Source: Desulfovulcanus ferrireducens (GTDB lineage Bacteria; Desulfobacterota; Desulfovibrionia; Desulfovibrionales; Desulfonatronovibrionaceae). From it: a stretch of DNA of 64,000 nucleotides. The stretch spans positions 1-64,000 of the forward strand of contig NZ_JAGUQP010000008.1 in assembly GCF_018704065.1 (NCBI RefSeq), in the 5' to 3' direction. Made by a program: the position numbers and the translations under genes. Positions 18,240 through 26,608 of the stretch are shown piece after piece. How positions within the stretch are numbered: the stretch's first letter is position 1; every line of letters starts with the position of its first letter. The notes beneath the pieces were generated by a model. That model had not been told where the DNA came from, did not search any database, and saw nothing but the letters and a program-made list of their open reading frames with translations.

Positions 18240-18340
18240 TGAGTTGGTGAGTTGGTGAGTAGTTGGGAGAATGAGTAAAAAGTAGTTGGGAAGTTGGGAA
18301 GGTAAGAACTGTAGAAGCGTATTGCACACGCCCAGAGGTT
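18240..18340. repeat. Composite repeat between umuD and umuC
   Basis: GTGAGTTGGTGAGTTGGTGA-type words nearly free of C are followed by GTTGGGAAGTTGGGAAGGTA, then AAGAACTGT, and a GCGTATTGCACACGCCC hairpin. Read in reverse, it matches the composite unit after ade at 11761-11885. Confidence 0.65.
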
Positions 18341-18405
18341 AAGATGTTAAATAGCCAAGTGGGTGAGAGATTTTAAAGTAATTCAAAATTCAACATTTAA
18401 CATTT

Positions 18406-18430
18406 CATGCAAAAACACAGTTTTTGCATG
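18406..18430. other. Perfect hairpin just upstream of umuC
   Basis: CATGCAAAAAC, ACA, GTTTTTGCATG is an 11-bp perfect stem preceded by AATTCAACATTTAACATTT. It is the inverted counterpart of the hairpin upstream of the chemoreceptor gene (6341-6365). It ends 14 bases before the umuC start and could limit read-through or hide the ribosome site. Confidence 0.7.
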
Positions 18431-18444
18431 GGCAGGGTAGGAGC

Positions 18445-19731
18445 ATGCACTCCTTTTATGCTTTAGTGGACTGCAATAATTTTTATGTCTCTTGCGAGCA
18501 GATTTTTAATCCCAGGCTTCGAAAGCGGCCGGTAGTGGTCCTGTCCAACAATGACGGTTGTGTTGTGGCCCGCTCAGAAGAGGCCAAGGCACTGGGTATT
18601 GGCATGGGCGAGCCATATTTCCAGTGTAAAACTCTTTTGCAAAGGCATGGGGGAGTGGCCTTGTCTTCTAATTATACCCTGTATGCAGATATGTCCGCCC
18701 GGGTAATGGATGTCTTGTCTACTTTTGTTCCTGATGTGGAAATTTACTCCATAGACGAGGCTTTTTTATTTTTTTCCCACGCTGCCGCTACTATTGCTAA
18801 GTATGACAATCCCTGGCAACTGGGGCAGGAAATAAGAAAAAAAATAAAGAAGTGGACAGGCATCCCTGTATCCATAGGCATTGCCAAAACCAAGACCTTG
18901 GCCAAGGTTGCCAATCGCATCGCCAAAAAATTCCCTTATCTTCACGGAGTTTTTGTCTTAAAAGAACAAAAGGAAATCGAAAAGGCCCTGAAGCAGATAA
19001 AAATAGAGGATGTTTGGGGAATAGGCCGCAATTACTCCAAATTTTTGCGCTCCAGAGGAGTTTTGACTGCTTTTGACTTTGTCTGCCTGGAAAGAGATTT
19101 CGTACAAAAACACCTTACCGTGCGCGGGGTCTCTACTTTTTTAGAGTTAAAAGGCATCCCGTGTTTTGACCTGGAAGTAGAGGAAAAAAGGCCTGAAAGT
19201 ATTATTACTTCCCGCTCTTTTGCCAAGGAAATATATTCTTTGACTGATCTCAAGCAGGCCATTGCTACCTTTATTCATGTCGGGGCGCAAAAATTGCGTC
19301 AAAAAAAATTGCTCGCCTCTTATGTCCATGTTTTTTTAAAGTCCAACCGTTTCAAAAAAAACTATTATTCTCGGCACAGTGCCTTGAAGCTTATGCCTTC
19401 TACTAATTACACCCCGTTTTTAATTGAAAAGGCCCACCTTGTTCTGGAAAAGATTTATTCTCCGGACCATGGTTATAAAAAAGCCGGAATCATGTTCACG
19501 GGTCTTGAACCACAAGAAGAACGCAGGCTTACCTTTTTTGAGCTGGATAAAAACAAGAGGCAAAAACAGGAACGTTTGATGCAAGTTATGGACAGGATAA
19601 ATGCCAAATGGGGAAAGGGCACTTTGACGGTAGCAGCTACCGGCCTGGAAAAGAAGTGTTTTTTTCGCCGCTCCCACAGATCACCCGCCTATACGACAAA
19701 ATGGGAGGACTTGCCTGTTGTCAGGGCATAA
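18445..19731 (+). CDS. umuC: UmuC-type Y-family DNA polymerase (Pol V catalytic subunit)
   Basis: The frame encodes about 428 residues, as in UmuC. The N-terminus [15 protein letters not shown] carries the first catalytic Asp, and [10 protein letters not shown] carries the acidic pair of the palm. [28 protein letters not shown] is the fingers region. The C-terminal third holds the little-finger domain and the UmuC-specific tail. GGTAGGAG immediately precedes ATG 18445, so spacing is short; a TTG at 18424 is an alternative. It follows umuD in the same direction, but 206 bp of repeat and a hairpin lie between them. The pair is normally tightly coupled, so this gap is unusual. Confidence 0.94.
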   Translation: MHSFYALVDCNNFYVSCEQIFNPRLRKRPVVVLSNNDGCVVARSEEAKALGIGMGEPYFQCKTLLQRHGGVALSSNYTLYADMSARVMDVLSTFVPDVEIYSIDEAFLFFSHAAATIAKYDNPWQLGQEIRKKIKKWTGIPVSIGIAKTKTLAKVANRIAKKFPYLHGVFVLKEQKEIEKALKQIKIEDVWGIGRNYSKFLRSRGVLTAFDFVCLERDFVQKHLTVRGVSTFLELKGIPCFDLEVEEKRPESIITSRSFAKEIYSLTDLKQAIATFIHVGAQKLRQKKLLASYVHVFLKSNRFKKNYYSRHSALKLMPSTNYTPFLIEKAHLVLEKIYSPDHGYKKAGIMFTGLEPQEERRLTFFELDKNKRQKQERLMQVMDRINAKWGKGTLTVAATGLEKKCFFRRSHRSPAYTTKWEDLPVVRA

Positions 19732-20165
19732 AGAAAATGGCGTGGTCGTGAATGTTTTTCAAGATAATGTGACGCCACTGCAAGAGACCACTTAATTTCT
19801 AAAATAAACTCTATATTGAAATTTATTCTGTTAAATTTACCAAAAGAAAATCTTATTTAACAGGTTAACATCAAAACTGTAGCCTGCCTGCAACAACTAC
19901 CCCCTAACACACCAGATTGCCATAACTTACCCAACATACTTAATTTACTCAAGTTATACAACTAATCCAAAAAATGACTTAGTAGTGGAGTATTTTTTGA
20001 AAGATAATTGACTTACTCTGTAAAAGTAAATAAAAAAATAATTTTTTTAATACTGGCTCTATGACTACGTCAGTTTTTTAATGTTTGTAGATAATTTTAA
20101 TTAATTATTGCTGTTTTGGGGTCTAGGCCACGCGTCAAACGCGCAAGAGACAAAAGGAGGAACTC
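19732..20165. other. AT-rich gap before the LysE-family gene
   Basis: There is no gene. It contains AT-rich DNA, a GACGCCACTGC word shared with 17307-17315, and a promoter-like pair listed separately. A strong AAAAGGAGG lies at 20152-20160. Confidence 0.5.
20009..20037 (+). promoter_or_regulatory. Sigma-70-type promoter candidate for the LysE-family gene
   Basis: TTGACT at 20009-20014, 17 bases, then TAAAAA at 20032-20037 are close to the consensus. It lies about 130 bases upstream of the TTG start, with no other gene between. Confidence 0.4.
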
Positions 20166-20783
20166 TTGACGATTTATTCAGCAATTGGTTTCTCGGTTGC
20201 CATGCTTATTTTGGCAGCTAGTCCAGGACCAGGGGTGTTTGCCACCGTAGCTAGAGCACTTGCTTCAGGTTTTCGGCCAGCTCTTATTGTAATCTGCGGA
20301 ATTGTTCTTGGCGACGTTATTTTCTTACTGTTTGCTACTTTTGGGCTTTCGATCGTGGCCCAGGCCTTGGGAAACTTGTTTTTTATCGTGAAAATTTGTG
20401 GTTCTATCTATTTGATATTTTTGGGTTTTAAAATTTGGTTCAAGGAACCTGCGCACGCAGTCAGCGAGTACGAATGGTGCACGAAGGCACGGTGGGGAAA
20501 CTTCATAAGTGGCCTTCTTATCACACTGTCCAACCCCAAGGTGATTTTTTTCTATTGTGGCTTTTTGCCTACTTTCCTTGATTTGTCGGTTCTCACACTG
20601 AGCGACTTGGTAGTAGTAGTGGGTATCGTCATTATCGTCTTGGCGAGCGTCTTGGCGACTTATGCGTTTCTTGCGAGCTGCACTCGGCAGATGTTTACAA
20701 AACAGAAGGCAGCTCGGCGACTCAATCGAACTGCTGGAGGTTTGATGGTAGCGAGTGGAGTTGCCATCGTAACTCGATCGTGA
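20166..20783 (+). CDS. LysE/RhtB-family amino acid exporter
   Basis: The 205-residue membrane protein has about six hydrophobic segments. The family motif near the N-terminus is ILAASPGPGVFATVARALAS, and GLLITLSNPKVIFFYCGFLPT is the conserved central loop. Members export lysine, homoserine, threonine or related compounds driven by ion gradients; the substrate is not predictable here. Translation most likely starts at TTG 20166, five bases after AAAGGAGG, a strong site that compensates for the rare start codon. A truncated tautomerase gene lies ten bases downstream and may once have formed an operon with it. Confidence 0.9.
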   Translation: MTIYSAIGFSVAMLILAASPGPGVFATVARALASGFRPALIVICGIVLGDVIFLLFATFGLSIVAQALGNLFFIVKICGSIYLIFLGFKIWFKEPAHAVSEYEWCTKARWGNFISGLLITLSNPKVIFFYCGFLPTFLDLSVLTLSDLVVVVGIVIIVLASVLATYAFLASCTRQMFTKQKAARRLNRTAGGLMVASGVAIVTRS

Positions 20784-20793
20784 ATAGGGAAAA

Positions 20794-20901
20794 ATGCCAA
20801 TAGTATCAATCAAAATTGCAAAAGGGCGCTCAATTGAGCAAAAACGGAAACTTGTAAAGGCTGTAACAGATTCTGTGGTTTCAACGCTAGGTGTTACATA
20901 A
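20794..20901 (+). pseudogene. Truncated 4-oxalocrotonate tautomerase-family gene
   Basis: ATG CCA ATA starts a 35-codon frame, MPIVSIKIAKGRSIEQKRK followed by LVKAVTDSVVSTLGVT. Pro at position 2 becomes the catalytic N-terminal proline in this family, and GRSIEQKRKLVKAVTD is its typical first helix. Normal members have about 60-75 residues with a second beta-alpha unit. Here the frame ends at TAA immediately before a right-end fragment of the GAGTCTGTGG-type element, so an insertion or deletion linked to that element probably removed the 3' half. Confidence 0.75.
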
Positions 20902-20912
20902 TTATTTTCAAG

Positions 20913-20995
20913 ATGGGTTTCCCAGCCCTTTGCAATGCATTCAAGAAACCAGTATTTTTAATCTGGTAGTCAAAATGGGGTTTGGCCACAGACTC
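20913..20995. mobile_element. Right-end fragment of a GAGTCTGTGG-family element
   Basis: GATGGGTTTCCCAGCCCTTT, then GCAATGCATTCAAGAAACC and the terminal GGGGTTTGGCCACAGACTC match the right 80 bases of the longer copies. The left half is absent. It abuts the broken tautomerase gene on its left. The next ribosome site (TAGGAG) lies only four bases past its right end. Confidence 0.75.
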
Positions 20996-21008
20996 TATAG
21001 GAGAAAAT

Positions 21009-21350
21009 ATGATAGAAAAATACTCTTTTGGAGAGATGGTTGTAGCTGGTAAAAAATATACAACTGATCTTAAAATCATCAAAGGCCAAGTTGTGCCTAA
21101 CTGGTGGCGCAAGAAGGGGCATCGAGTCTTTTTAGAAGATATCGAGGACATCATCCAGGCCAACCCGCAGATTATCGTCATTGGCAAGGGCAAGCCAGGA
21201 CTTTTGCAAGTGGATGACAGTTTGAAAAAATTCCTGGAAAAACAAGGTATTTCTTTGATCGAACAAAAGACAGCCCAGGCCTTACAGACCTTTAATGAAC
21301 TTTATCAGCAAAAAGAACCTGTAGCAGCCGGCTTCCATTTAACTTGCTAA
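21009..21350 (+). CDS. Mth938/AAMDC-domain protein (DUF498 family)
   Basis: The 113-residue product matches the small Mth938-like fold. The family pattern of a Tyr-rich start (YSFGEMVVAGKKYTTDLKI), then WWRKKGHRVFLEDIEDI and the central IVIGKGKPGLLQVDDSL is present. The GTG(K)xGL-type loop is the most conserved part of the family. Its biochemical role is not established. The ATG at 21009 is preceded by TAGGAGA. It seems to be a single-gene unit whose immediate upstream DNA is a mobile-element remnant. Confidence 0.85.
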   Translation: MIEKYSFGEMVVAGKKYTTDLKIIKGQVVPNWWRKKGHRVFLEDIEDIIQANPQIIVIGKGKPGLLQVDDSLKKFLEKQGISLIEQKTAQALQTFNELYQQKEPVAAGFHLTC

Positions 21351-21448
21351 CCCCGCCAAGAATTTCATCCACGTATGTAACGAGTTTTTTAAAAATAACG
21401 AAGTTTACGAGAGAGCGTAGGGTAGGTCCAGGAGTCTCAAAGCCTTCG

Positions 21449-21646
21449 TTGAGCGATTTTTAATTTAGTTTTACATTAAACACATTGGAATAAAAGTAGA
21501 TTTTGAGCCAGCGATTTTCACCAATGGGTGAGATTGCCACGGGCAGCTTTGCTGCCCTCGCAATGACAATCTCGCCCCTGTCATTGCGAGCTTAAGCAGA
21601 GTGAAGCGAAGCAATCTCAAAGTTTGAACTGCAAAAAATCCCTCAA
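21449..21646. mobile_element. MITE-like element, TTGAGCGATTTTT family, copy 2 (best preserved)
   Basis: The 198-bp unit has inverted ends TTGAGCGATTTTT and AAAAAATCCCTCAA. Inside are two hairpin blocks: GGGCAGCTTTGCTGCCC and the pair CTCGCAATGACA / TGTCATTGCGAG. It has no coding capacity. Copies occur at 5886-6076, 41048-41209 and 50635-50774. It lies in the 600-bp gap between the DUF498 gene and the cupin gene. Confidence 0.8.
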
Positions 21647-21741
21647 CTTGCCGTGATACTTTTTCATGCCCTGGGGGGGAGAAAACTCCTTGTCATGAGA
21701 GTTTAGGTCTAATTAAAAAAAACAATCTCCGAGGCATTTAT

Positions 21742-21787
21742 CCTGTTAAATGCTGAAATGCCCGCCCAGCTTAGCTGGATTAACAGG
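21742..21787. repeat. Palindromic repeat, CCTGTTAAAT type
   Basis: CCTGTTAAAT and ATTAACAGG bracket GCCCGCCCAGCTTAGCTGG. The structure and GCTTAGCTGGAT words resemble the larger palindrome at 24409-24474. Confidence 0.55.
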
Positions 21788-21949
21788 GCAGGGAGGCGTC
21801 AGTGCACCTGTCGGATACCTCCAACTCTGAATGGTCTGATGAGAATTGACGGATTCCTGCTCGCGCAAGGATGTTGATTGAAAGCTGCACCAGTTAATGC
21901 TATAAAATCGTCTCTTTAGCTAAAAAAAAGCGGAACAGGAGGACTAATT

Positions 21950-22291
21950 ATGGCCAAGTTTCTGAAAAAAGAGGACATAACCTTTGAGGATCACCCAAAG
22001 TTTGAGGGTGTAAAGATTGCCAAGCTAGTGAGCAGCCAGGACACGGATACCGTGAGCGTGTCCATGTTGGAAATATCTCCTGACACGGAAATTCCAATCC
22101 ATACCCACGATCCCAATATTGATTCAGTTTATGTCTTAGAAGGACAGGGTGAAGTCTTTACCGCCGGCAAATGGCAGAAATTAAGTGCTGGAGACTATAT
22201 CTTCATACCTGCACAGGAAGAACACGGAGTCAAAAATACCGGCAAAGATATATTAAAACTCTTTGTTGTTCACAGCCCGCCATTCTTTTAG
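21950..22291 (+). CDS. Small cupin-domain protein
   Basis: The product has 113 residues and a single cupin barrel. Motif 1 is IPIHTHDPNIDSVYVLEGQG with the metal-binding His and Glu residues; motif 2 is GDYIFIPAQEEHGVKNTG. The ligand and reaction are unknown; such proteins include dioxygenases, isomerases and sensors. AGGAGG lies seven bases before ATG 21950. The stop codon TAG is formed partly by mobile DNA: its TA is host sequence and its G is the first base of a GAGCCTGTGG-type element end. Confidence 0.87.
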   Translation: MAKFLKKEDITFEDHPKFEGVKIAKLVSSQDTDTVSVSMLEISPDTEIPIHTHDPNIDSVYVLEGQGEVFTAGKWQKLSAGDYIFIPAQEEHGVKNTGKDILKLFVVHSPPFF

Positions 22292-22325
22292 AGCCTGTGG
22301 CCGAACCTTTTTATCAACTTGGTGA
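22291..22325. mobile_element. Left-end fragment of a GAGTCTGTGG-family element at the cupin stop codon
   Basis: GAGCCTGTGGCCGAACC followed by TTTTTATCAA is identical to the first 27 bases of the copy at 39707. The element then ends in unrelated DNA. TTTA precedes it, as at two other copies. Confidence 0.7.
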
Positions 22326-22389
22326 AATTTCGCCGGGACAACCATGTAGGCCCCGGCGAAATATTAGCCGTTACAAGCTTAAAGCGGGA

Positions 22390-24123
22390 CTATTTTCTCC
22401 GATTTTTTGGCATTCTGAATATTTTGCCCTGCTTGGATCGGCTCTTACGTGGGGTATCTTTCGTATCTGAGCTGGTTTCCGCAAATGGAGAGAGATTTAA
22501 AGGCCGCGACCGGACCCGGACCTTTTTTAAAAATTTATACACGAATTTTGGCATTCCAGAGGCCAAGTCAACAGTACTGAAGTCATCATAGATCTTGATA
22601 TGCCCGATGGCTTCTCCATCAATATTTGCTTCATTGGCAATAGCGCCAACAATATCGCCCGGTGTCACTCCATGCTCCCGGCCAACATCAATCCGGTATC
22701 GCTCCATGCCGGCTTCTGCCTGACCTGAAGGTCGCTGTTTATTCTTTCCTCTATGAGCGGCTCTCTCCATTTTCTGAAAACTTTTTTTCTTTTCTGGCCG
22801 TTGTTTTTTCTCCTTGGGATGCAACGGATTTTCTCGTTGGAGCAAATAGGCTAATGCCGCAGCTATATCCCTGTCTTCCTTATCCGATTCCTGGCTCAAC
22901 TCTTCGACAAGGCGCCGAAAGAAATCCAGTTTCTGCGTGTTCACGGTATCTATTATCTGTTGCTTAAAACTGGCAATACGGCGTTTACTTATATCCTGTA
23001 ATGTCGGCAAACCCATGGGAGTTATTTTTTGCCTGGTGGCTCTTTCAATAGTCCGTAACATCCGCCTTTCTTGCGGGCTCACGAATAAAATCGTTTTACC
23101 GCTCTGTCCGGCACGTGCGGTCCGACCAATGCGGTGTATGTAGGTTTCGCTATCATATGGCATATCATAGTTTACCACATGACTGATACGCCTGACATCT
23201 AGTCCGCGGGCGGCCACATCAGTTGCAATCACGATATCCAGGGATTTATTTTTTAATTGCTCAATGGTCCGCTCACGCATGGCCTGACTCATATCCCCGT
23301 TTAATGTGCCACACGAATATCCTCTGGCCTTTAGCTGCTCGGCGACTTCCACTGTGGCTGTCCTGGTCCTGACAAAAACCAGCATTGCATCAAAGTCCTC
23401 CACCTCAATAAGGCGGGCCAGAGCTTCGAATTTGCTTATACCGGCCACCTCCAAATATTGCTGTTCGATGGATTCAACAGTGGCGGTTTGGGTTTTGATT
23501 TTAACGGTTTTGGCATTAGGCAGGTGACGCAAGGCAATCTCGCGTATTCCTTTGGGCATGGTTGCCGAAAAAAGAGCCATTTGCCGATTTTTCGGGCTTC
23601 TTTCCAAAATCCATTCTATATCCTCAAGGAATCCCATGTTCAACATCTCGTCCGCTTCATCCAGGACTAACGTACTGAGACCATTAAGGGATAAAGTGTT
23701 GCGGCGAATGTGATCCATCACTCTGCCCGGAGTCCCCACGACAATATGGACTCCGCGCCTAAGTTGTTGCAACTGGGGAACCATGCTTGCGCCGCCGTAA
23801 ACGGACAAAACCCGCAGGCCCTTGATATATTTGCCATAACTCTGAAAAGACTCACTGACCTGAATGGCCAGCTCTCGGGTAGGGGTTAGAACCAAAACCT
23901 GTGGTTCGCGACAGGAGGTATCTATCTTGGTTAAAATGGGCAAAGCAAAGGCTGCGGTTTTTCCTGTACCGGTTTGAGCCTGGCCCAGGAGATTATGCCC
24001 CTCCATGAGTAGAGGGATAGTCTTTGCCTGAATAGGAGATGGGGCCTTGTAGCCAATATGGTCAATGGCCTTGAGAAGGGGATCCGATATTCCCAACTCA
24101 TCGAATGTTAAGGATAATGACAT
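22390..24123 (-). CDS. deaD: DEAD-box RNA helicase, DeaD/CsdA type with DbpA-like RNA-binding domain
   Basis: The frame has 577 residues. The helicase core shows the Q motif (TFDELGISDPLLKAIDHIGY), motif I AQTGTGKT, motif II DEAD, motif III SAT and motif VI HRIGRTARAGQSG. A long basic linker (residues about 420-470) leads to a DbpA-type RNA-binding domain (RYRIDVGREHGVTPGDIVGA, then DFSTVDLASGM). A short basic tail closes the protein. Such helicases remodel rRNA during ribosome assembly and mRNA in the cold. The gene stands alone, with about 260 bp of sequence upstream before a palindromic repeat. Confidence 0.94.
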   Translation of the reverse strand: MSLSLTFDELGISDPLLKAIDHIGYKAPSPIQAKTIPLLMEGHNLLGQAQTGTGKTAAFALPILTKIDTSCREPQVLVLTPTRELAIQVSESFQSYGKYIKGLRVLSVYGGASMVPQLQQLRRGVHIVVGTPGRVMDHIRRNTLSLNGLSTLVLDEADEMLNMGFLEDIEWILERSPKNRQMALFSATMPKGIREIALRHLPNAKTVKIKTQTATVESIEQQYLEVAGISKFEALARLIEVEDFDAMLVFVRTRTATVEVAEQLKARGYSCGTLNGDMSQAMRERTIEQLKNKSLDIVIATDVAARGLDVRRISHVVNYDMPYDSETYIHRIGRTARAGQSGKTILFVSPQERRMLRTIERATRQKITPMGLPTLQDISKRRIASFKQQIIDTVNTQKLDFFRRLVEELSQESDKEDRDIAAALAYLLQRENPLHPKEKKQRPEKKKSFQKMERAAHRGKNKQRPSGQAEAGMERYRIDVGREHGVTPGDIVGAIANEANIDGEAIGHIKIYDDFSTVDLASGMPKFVYKFLKKVRVRSRPLNLSPFAETSSDTKDTPRKSRSKQGKIFRMPKNRRK

Positions 24124-24408
24124 AGTAATACTCGTTCCTTGCCTGAAGACATTTTAAATCTTTCAGGAGTTTTTTTGAAAGGTTGAAAAAAAGTGTCCGA
24201 CATTTTCCATACTGAGTCGGAACTAAAATATCTTTTAGATTGGGGTAATCTAAGAAAGAGAATGGATTGAATAAGTTGGTAAGAATTCTAATGAGGTCTT
24301 CCTGGATCAATTATTGTCTTTCGAATCAATTTCATTATATGCCTATTGTTTGCTAGTCAAGCAAAATTATGCTTTTTGTCATAGCTTGTTAAATAACCCC
24401 ATAAGGGT

Positions 24409-24474
24409 ACTTTTACCCCCGTTGAATACTGGCAAAAGCCAGCCCCGCTTCGCTGGATTCAACGGGGTAAAAAG
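24409..24474. repeat. Large palindrome with nested hairpin
   Basis: The outer arms CCCCGTTGAAT (24417-24427) and ATTCAACGGGG (24457-24467) are perfect and extend outward through TTTTA/TAAAA. Inside, CTGGC-AAAA-GCCAG forms a second hairpin. It could be a cruciform or a strong RNA structure. It is not an integron attC site, because the GTT and AAC core boxes are in the wrong order. Confidence 0.65.
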
Positions 24475-24475
24475 T

Positions 24476-24692
24476 TTGCTTGCTGGCAGAGCATAATGGG
24501 ACATTTAGGATAAATGAATATTCTTTTTATTGTCGATTGTTATGGTAAATAATCCCAGATAGTTAGCTTTGTCGCCCCGATGCTCTGCTTATCCGCAAGC
24601 TTCGTCAAGATGGGTTACCCAGCCCTTTGCAATGCTTTCAAGAAACCAGGATTTCTAATCTGGTAGTCAAAATGGGGTTTGGCCACAGACTC
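24476..24692. mobile_element. GAGTCTGTGG-family element lacking its left end
   Basis: From GTTTGCTTGCTGGCAGAGCA to GGGGTTTGGCCACAGACTC it follows the full-length copies, but the outer left arm is missing and the palindrome above takes its place. TTTA follows the right end. Confidence 0.75.
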
Positions 24693-24723
24693 TTTAACAT
24701 ACCGAATTTGGTCATATAATTGT

Positions 24724-25188
24724 TTAATGATGGTAGGGGAAATTCTTCAAGATAGTGGCGGCCCGATAGAGTTGTTCAATCAGAATAACCCTGGCCATTT
24801 CATGGGGAAAGGTCATGGGGCTTAAACTTAGACAAAACCTTGCTTTCTTCTGGACATCCTGGCTCAACCCATAGGCACCACCCATGATAAAACAAGGCCT
24901 GAGTCCGGATGTTTCTGTCCACTTCTTAAGTTTTTGTGCCAGTTCCCGCGAAGTTAAAAGACTTCCCTTTTCATCAAGGGTAACGATTAAGTCCCGGGGA
25001 GCTATTTTGTTTACAATCAGTTCCCCTTCTTTTTCTATACGCTGGATTTGTGTGCCATGAGCTGCATCCCTGATAATTGTTTCCTGCAGGGCGTAAAACT
25101 TACTCAAATTATTCCAGTAGTGGGCAAATGACTGTTGCCAATACTTTTTTTTCAGCTTCCCAACCCAGATAAACTTTATTGAGCTCAT
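24724..25188 (-). CDS. rlmH: 23S rRNA pseudouridine-1915 N3-methyltransferase RlmH
   Basis: This SPOUT-fold methyltransferase modifies pseudouridine 1915 in helix 69 of 23S rRNA using S-adenosylmethionine. The 154 residues match the family. The knot and SAM-binding region IMGGAYGLSQDVQ, then the C-terminal LSLSPMTFPHEMARVILIEQLYRA, are diagnostic. It lies 107 bases downstream of lysA in the same direction, with a GC-rich hairpin between them. Confidence 0.95.
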   Translation of the reverse strand: MSSIKFIWVGKLKKKYWQQSFAHYWNNLSKFYALQETIIRDAAHGTQIQRIEKEGELIVNKIAPRDLIVTLDEKGSLLTSRELAQKLKKWTETSGLRPCFIMGGAYGLSQDVQKKARFCLSLSPMTFPHEMARVILIEQLYRAATILKNFPYHH

Positions 25189-25218
25189 GGAAGATGATTG
25201 TCCTTATGGAGAGATGTA

Positions 25219-25248
25219 GACAGGGAGAACTACCCGCTTCTCCCTGTC
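25219..25248. terminator. GC-rich hairpin between lysA and rlmH
   Basis: GACAGGGAGAA, eight bases, TTCTCCCTGTC gives an 11-bp perfect stem. No clear T-run follows in the leftward direction, so it may be a partial terminator or an mRNA-processing structure. Confidence 0.4.
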
Positions 25249-25294
25249 CCTGTTTCATATTCAGGAATGAAGATTATTAGGCTATGGCCGGGTA

Positions 25295-26542
25295 CTAAAA
25301 ACATCCATCTTCCAGGGCAACGAGATCAAAATAAACTTCTCTGCGTCTGGCCACTGTCACTTCCTCGCCGTCTACCAATATTTCTGCCGCCCTGGTTCGG
25401 GAATTATATTGTGAAGCCATGGTAAAACCATACGCTCCGGCTGAAAATACCGCCAGAAGCTCATCCGGCTTGATCTCAGGCAGCTCCCTATCCTGGGCCA
25501 GAAAGTCTCCGGACTCGCAAATAGGCCCGACAATATCTACTTTCTGCATGGGTCTGTCTGTCTGGATCACGGGTGCGATGCGGTGAAAAGATCCATACAG
25601 GGAAGGCCGGACAAGATCGTTCATAGCAGCATCAACAATGACAAAATTTTTGATTTCTGTTTTTTTGGTATACAGTGCCCTGGTAACCAATATCCCGGCA
25701 TTTCCGGCAATAACCCTTCCCGGTTCAAGGATTAACTTCAGATCATAGTCTTTTAGTCTTTCAGATAAGGCCCGGCCAAACTCAGCAGGGTGGGGAGGCT
25801 CTTCTTCTTTATAGGTGATGCCTAAGCCTCCGCCCAGATCAAGATATTTAATATCAAGACCCATATCTTTTAACTTCTCATAAAAATTCAAGACCTTGGT
25901 CAAGGCATCTAAAAACGGATCTATGCTGGTTAATTGAGAACCAATATGGCAATCAATGCCAATAGGCTCGATATTGGATAGTTCTTTAGCCAACTTATAA
26001 GTTTCCAGAGCTTGATCCATTGCAAGACCAAATTTATTTTTCTTAAGTCCTGTGGAAATATAGGGATGGGTCTGGGGATCAACATCCGGGTTGATGCGCA
26101 AACTGATCCGGGCTGTTTTGTCCAGGTCTTGAGCCACCTGGTTGATTTTCAAAAGCTCTTGTTGTGACTCCACATTAAACATCAAAATATCGGCCATGAG
26201 GGCTTCTTGAATCTCATGTGCGCGCTTGCCCACACCAGAATAGACAATCTTTTGCGGATCAACGCCAGCCCTTAAAGCCCTGAATAGCTCCCCGCCAGAA
26301 ACAATATCCATACCGGCTCCCATTTCTGCCAGGAGCTTGAGGATACATAAATTGGAGTTGGCTTTCACCGAATAGCAGGTCAAATGGTTAATGCCTTCAA
26401 AAGCAGAATCAAATGCCTGGAAATGGCGGCGAAAAGTTTTGGCCGAATAAATATACAGGGGAGTATCGTACTCCCGGACAAGATCTGCAACAGGGATTTC
26501 CTCTGCATAAAGTTGACCATTTTTGTACTCAAAATAATGCAT
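25295..26542 (-). CDS. lysA: Diaminopimelate decarboxylase
   Basis: This PLP enzyme decarboxylates meso-diaminopimelate to lysine, the last step of lysine synthesis. The frame has 415 residues. The PLP lysine lies in CYSVKANSNLCILKLL, the glycine-rich phosphate site in DLGGGLGI, and EPGRVIAGNAG is the conserved barrel strand. The substrate motif CESGDFLAQDR carries the catalytic cysteine at the dimer interface, and SAGAYGFTMASQYN is the C-terminal signature. It is 66 bases downstream of a lipoprotein gene in the same direction, an arrangement often seen for lysA. No lysine riboswitch is visible. Confidence 0.96.
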   Translation of the reverse strand: MHYFEYKNGQLYAEEIPVADLVREYDTPLYIYSAKTFRRHFQAFDSAFEGINHLTCYSVKANSNLCILKLLAEMGAGMDIVSGGELFRALRAGVDPQKIVYSGVGKRAHEIQEALMADILMFNVESQQELLKINQVAQDLDKTARISLRINPDVDPQTHPYISTGLKKNKFGLAMDQALETYKLAKELSNIEPIGIDCHIGSQLTSIDPFLDALTKVLNFYEKLKDMGLDIKYLDLGGGLGITYKEEEPPHPAEFGRALSERLKDYDLKLILEPGRVIAGNAGILVTRALYTKKTEIKNFVIVDAAMNDLVRPSLYGSFHRIAPVIQTDRPMQKVDIVGPICESGDFLAQDRELPEIKPDELLAVFSAGAYGFTMASQYNSRTRAAEILVDGEEVTVARRREVYFDLVALEDGCF

Positions 26543-26608
26543 TTATATACTCCTTCTTGGTTTGTTGGTTGAGTAGGTTATTGGTTAATAGCTTATTCAA
26601 CCACTCAA

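Noticed and set aside
24409-24474. Possible integron attC site (GTTGAAT and ATTCAAC core-like boxes)
   Set aside because: In attC the AAC box comes first and the GTT box last; here the order is reversed, and no integrase or cassette is nearby.
26543-26608. Lysine riboswitch before lysA
   Set aside because: The gap is 66 bases and holds a low-complexity tract, too short for the lysine aptamer.
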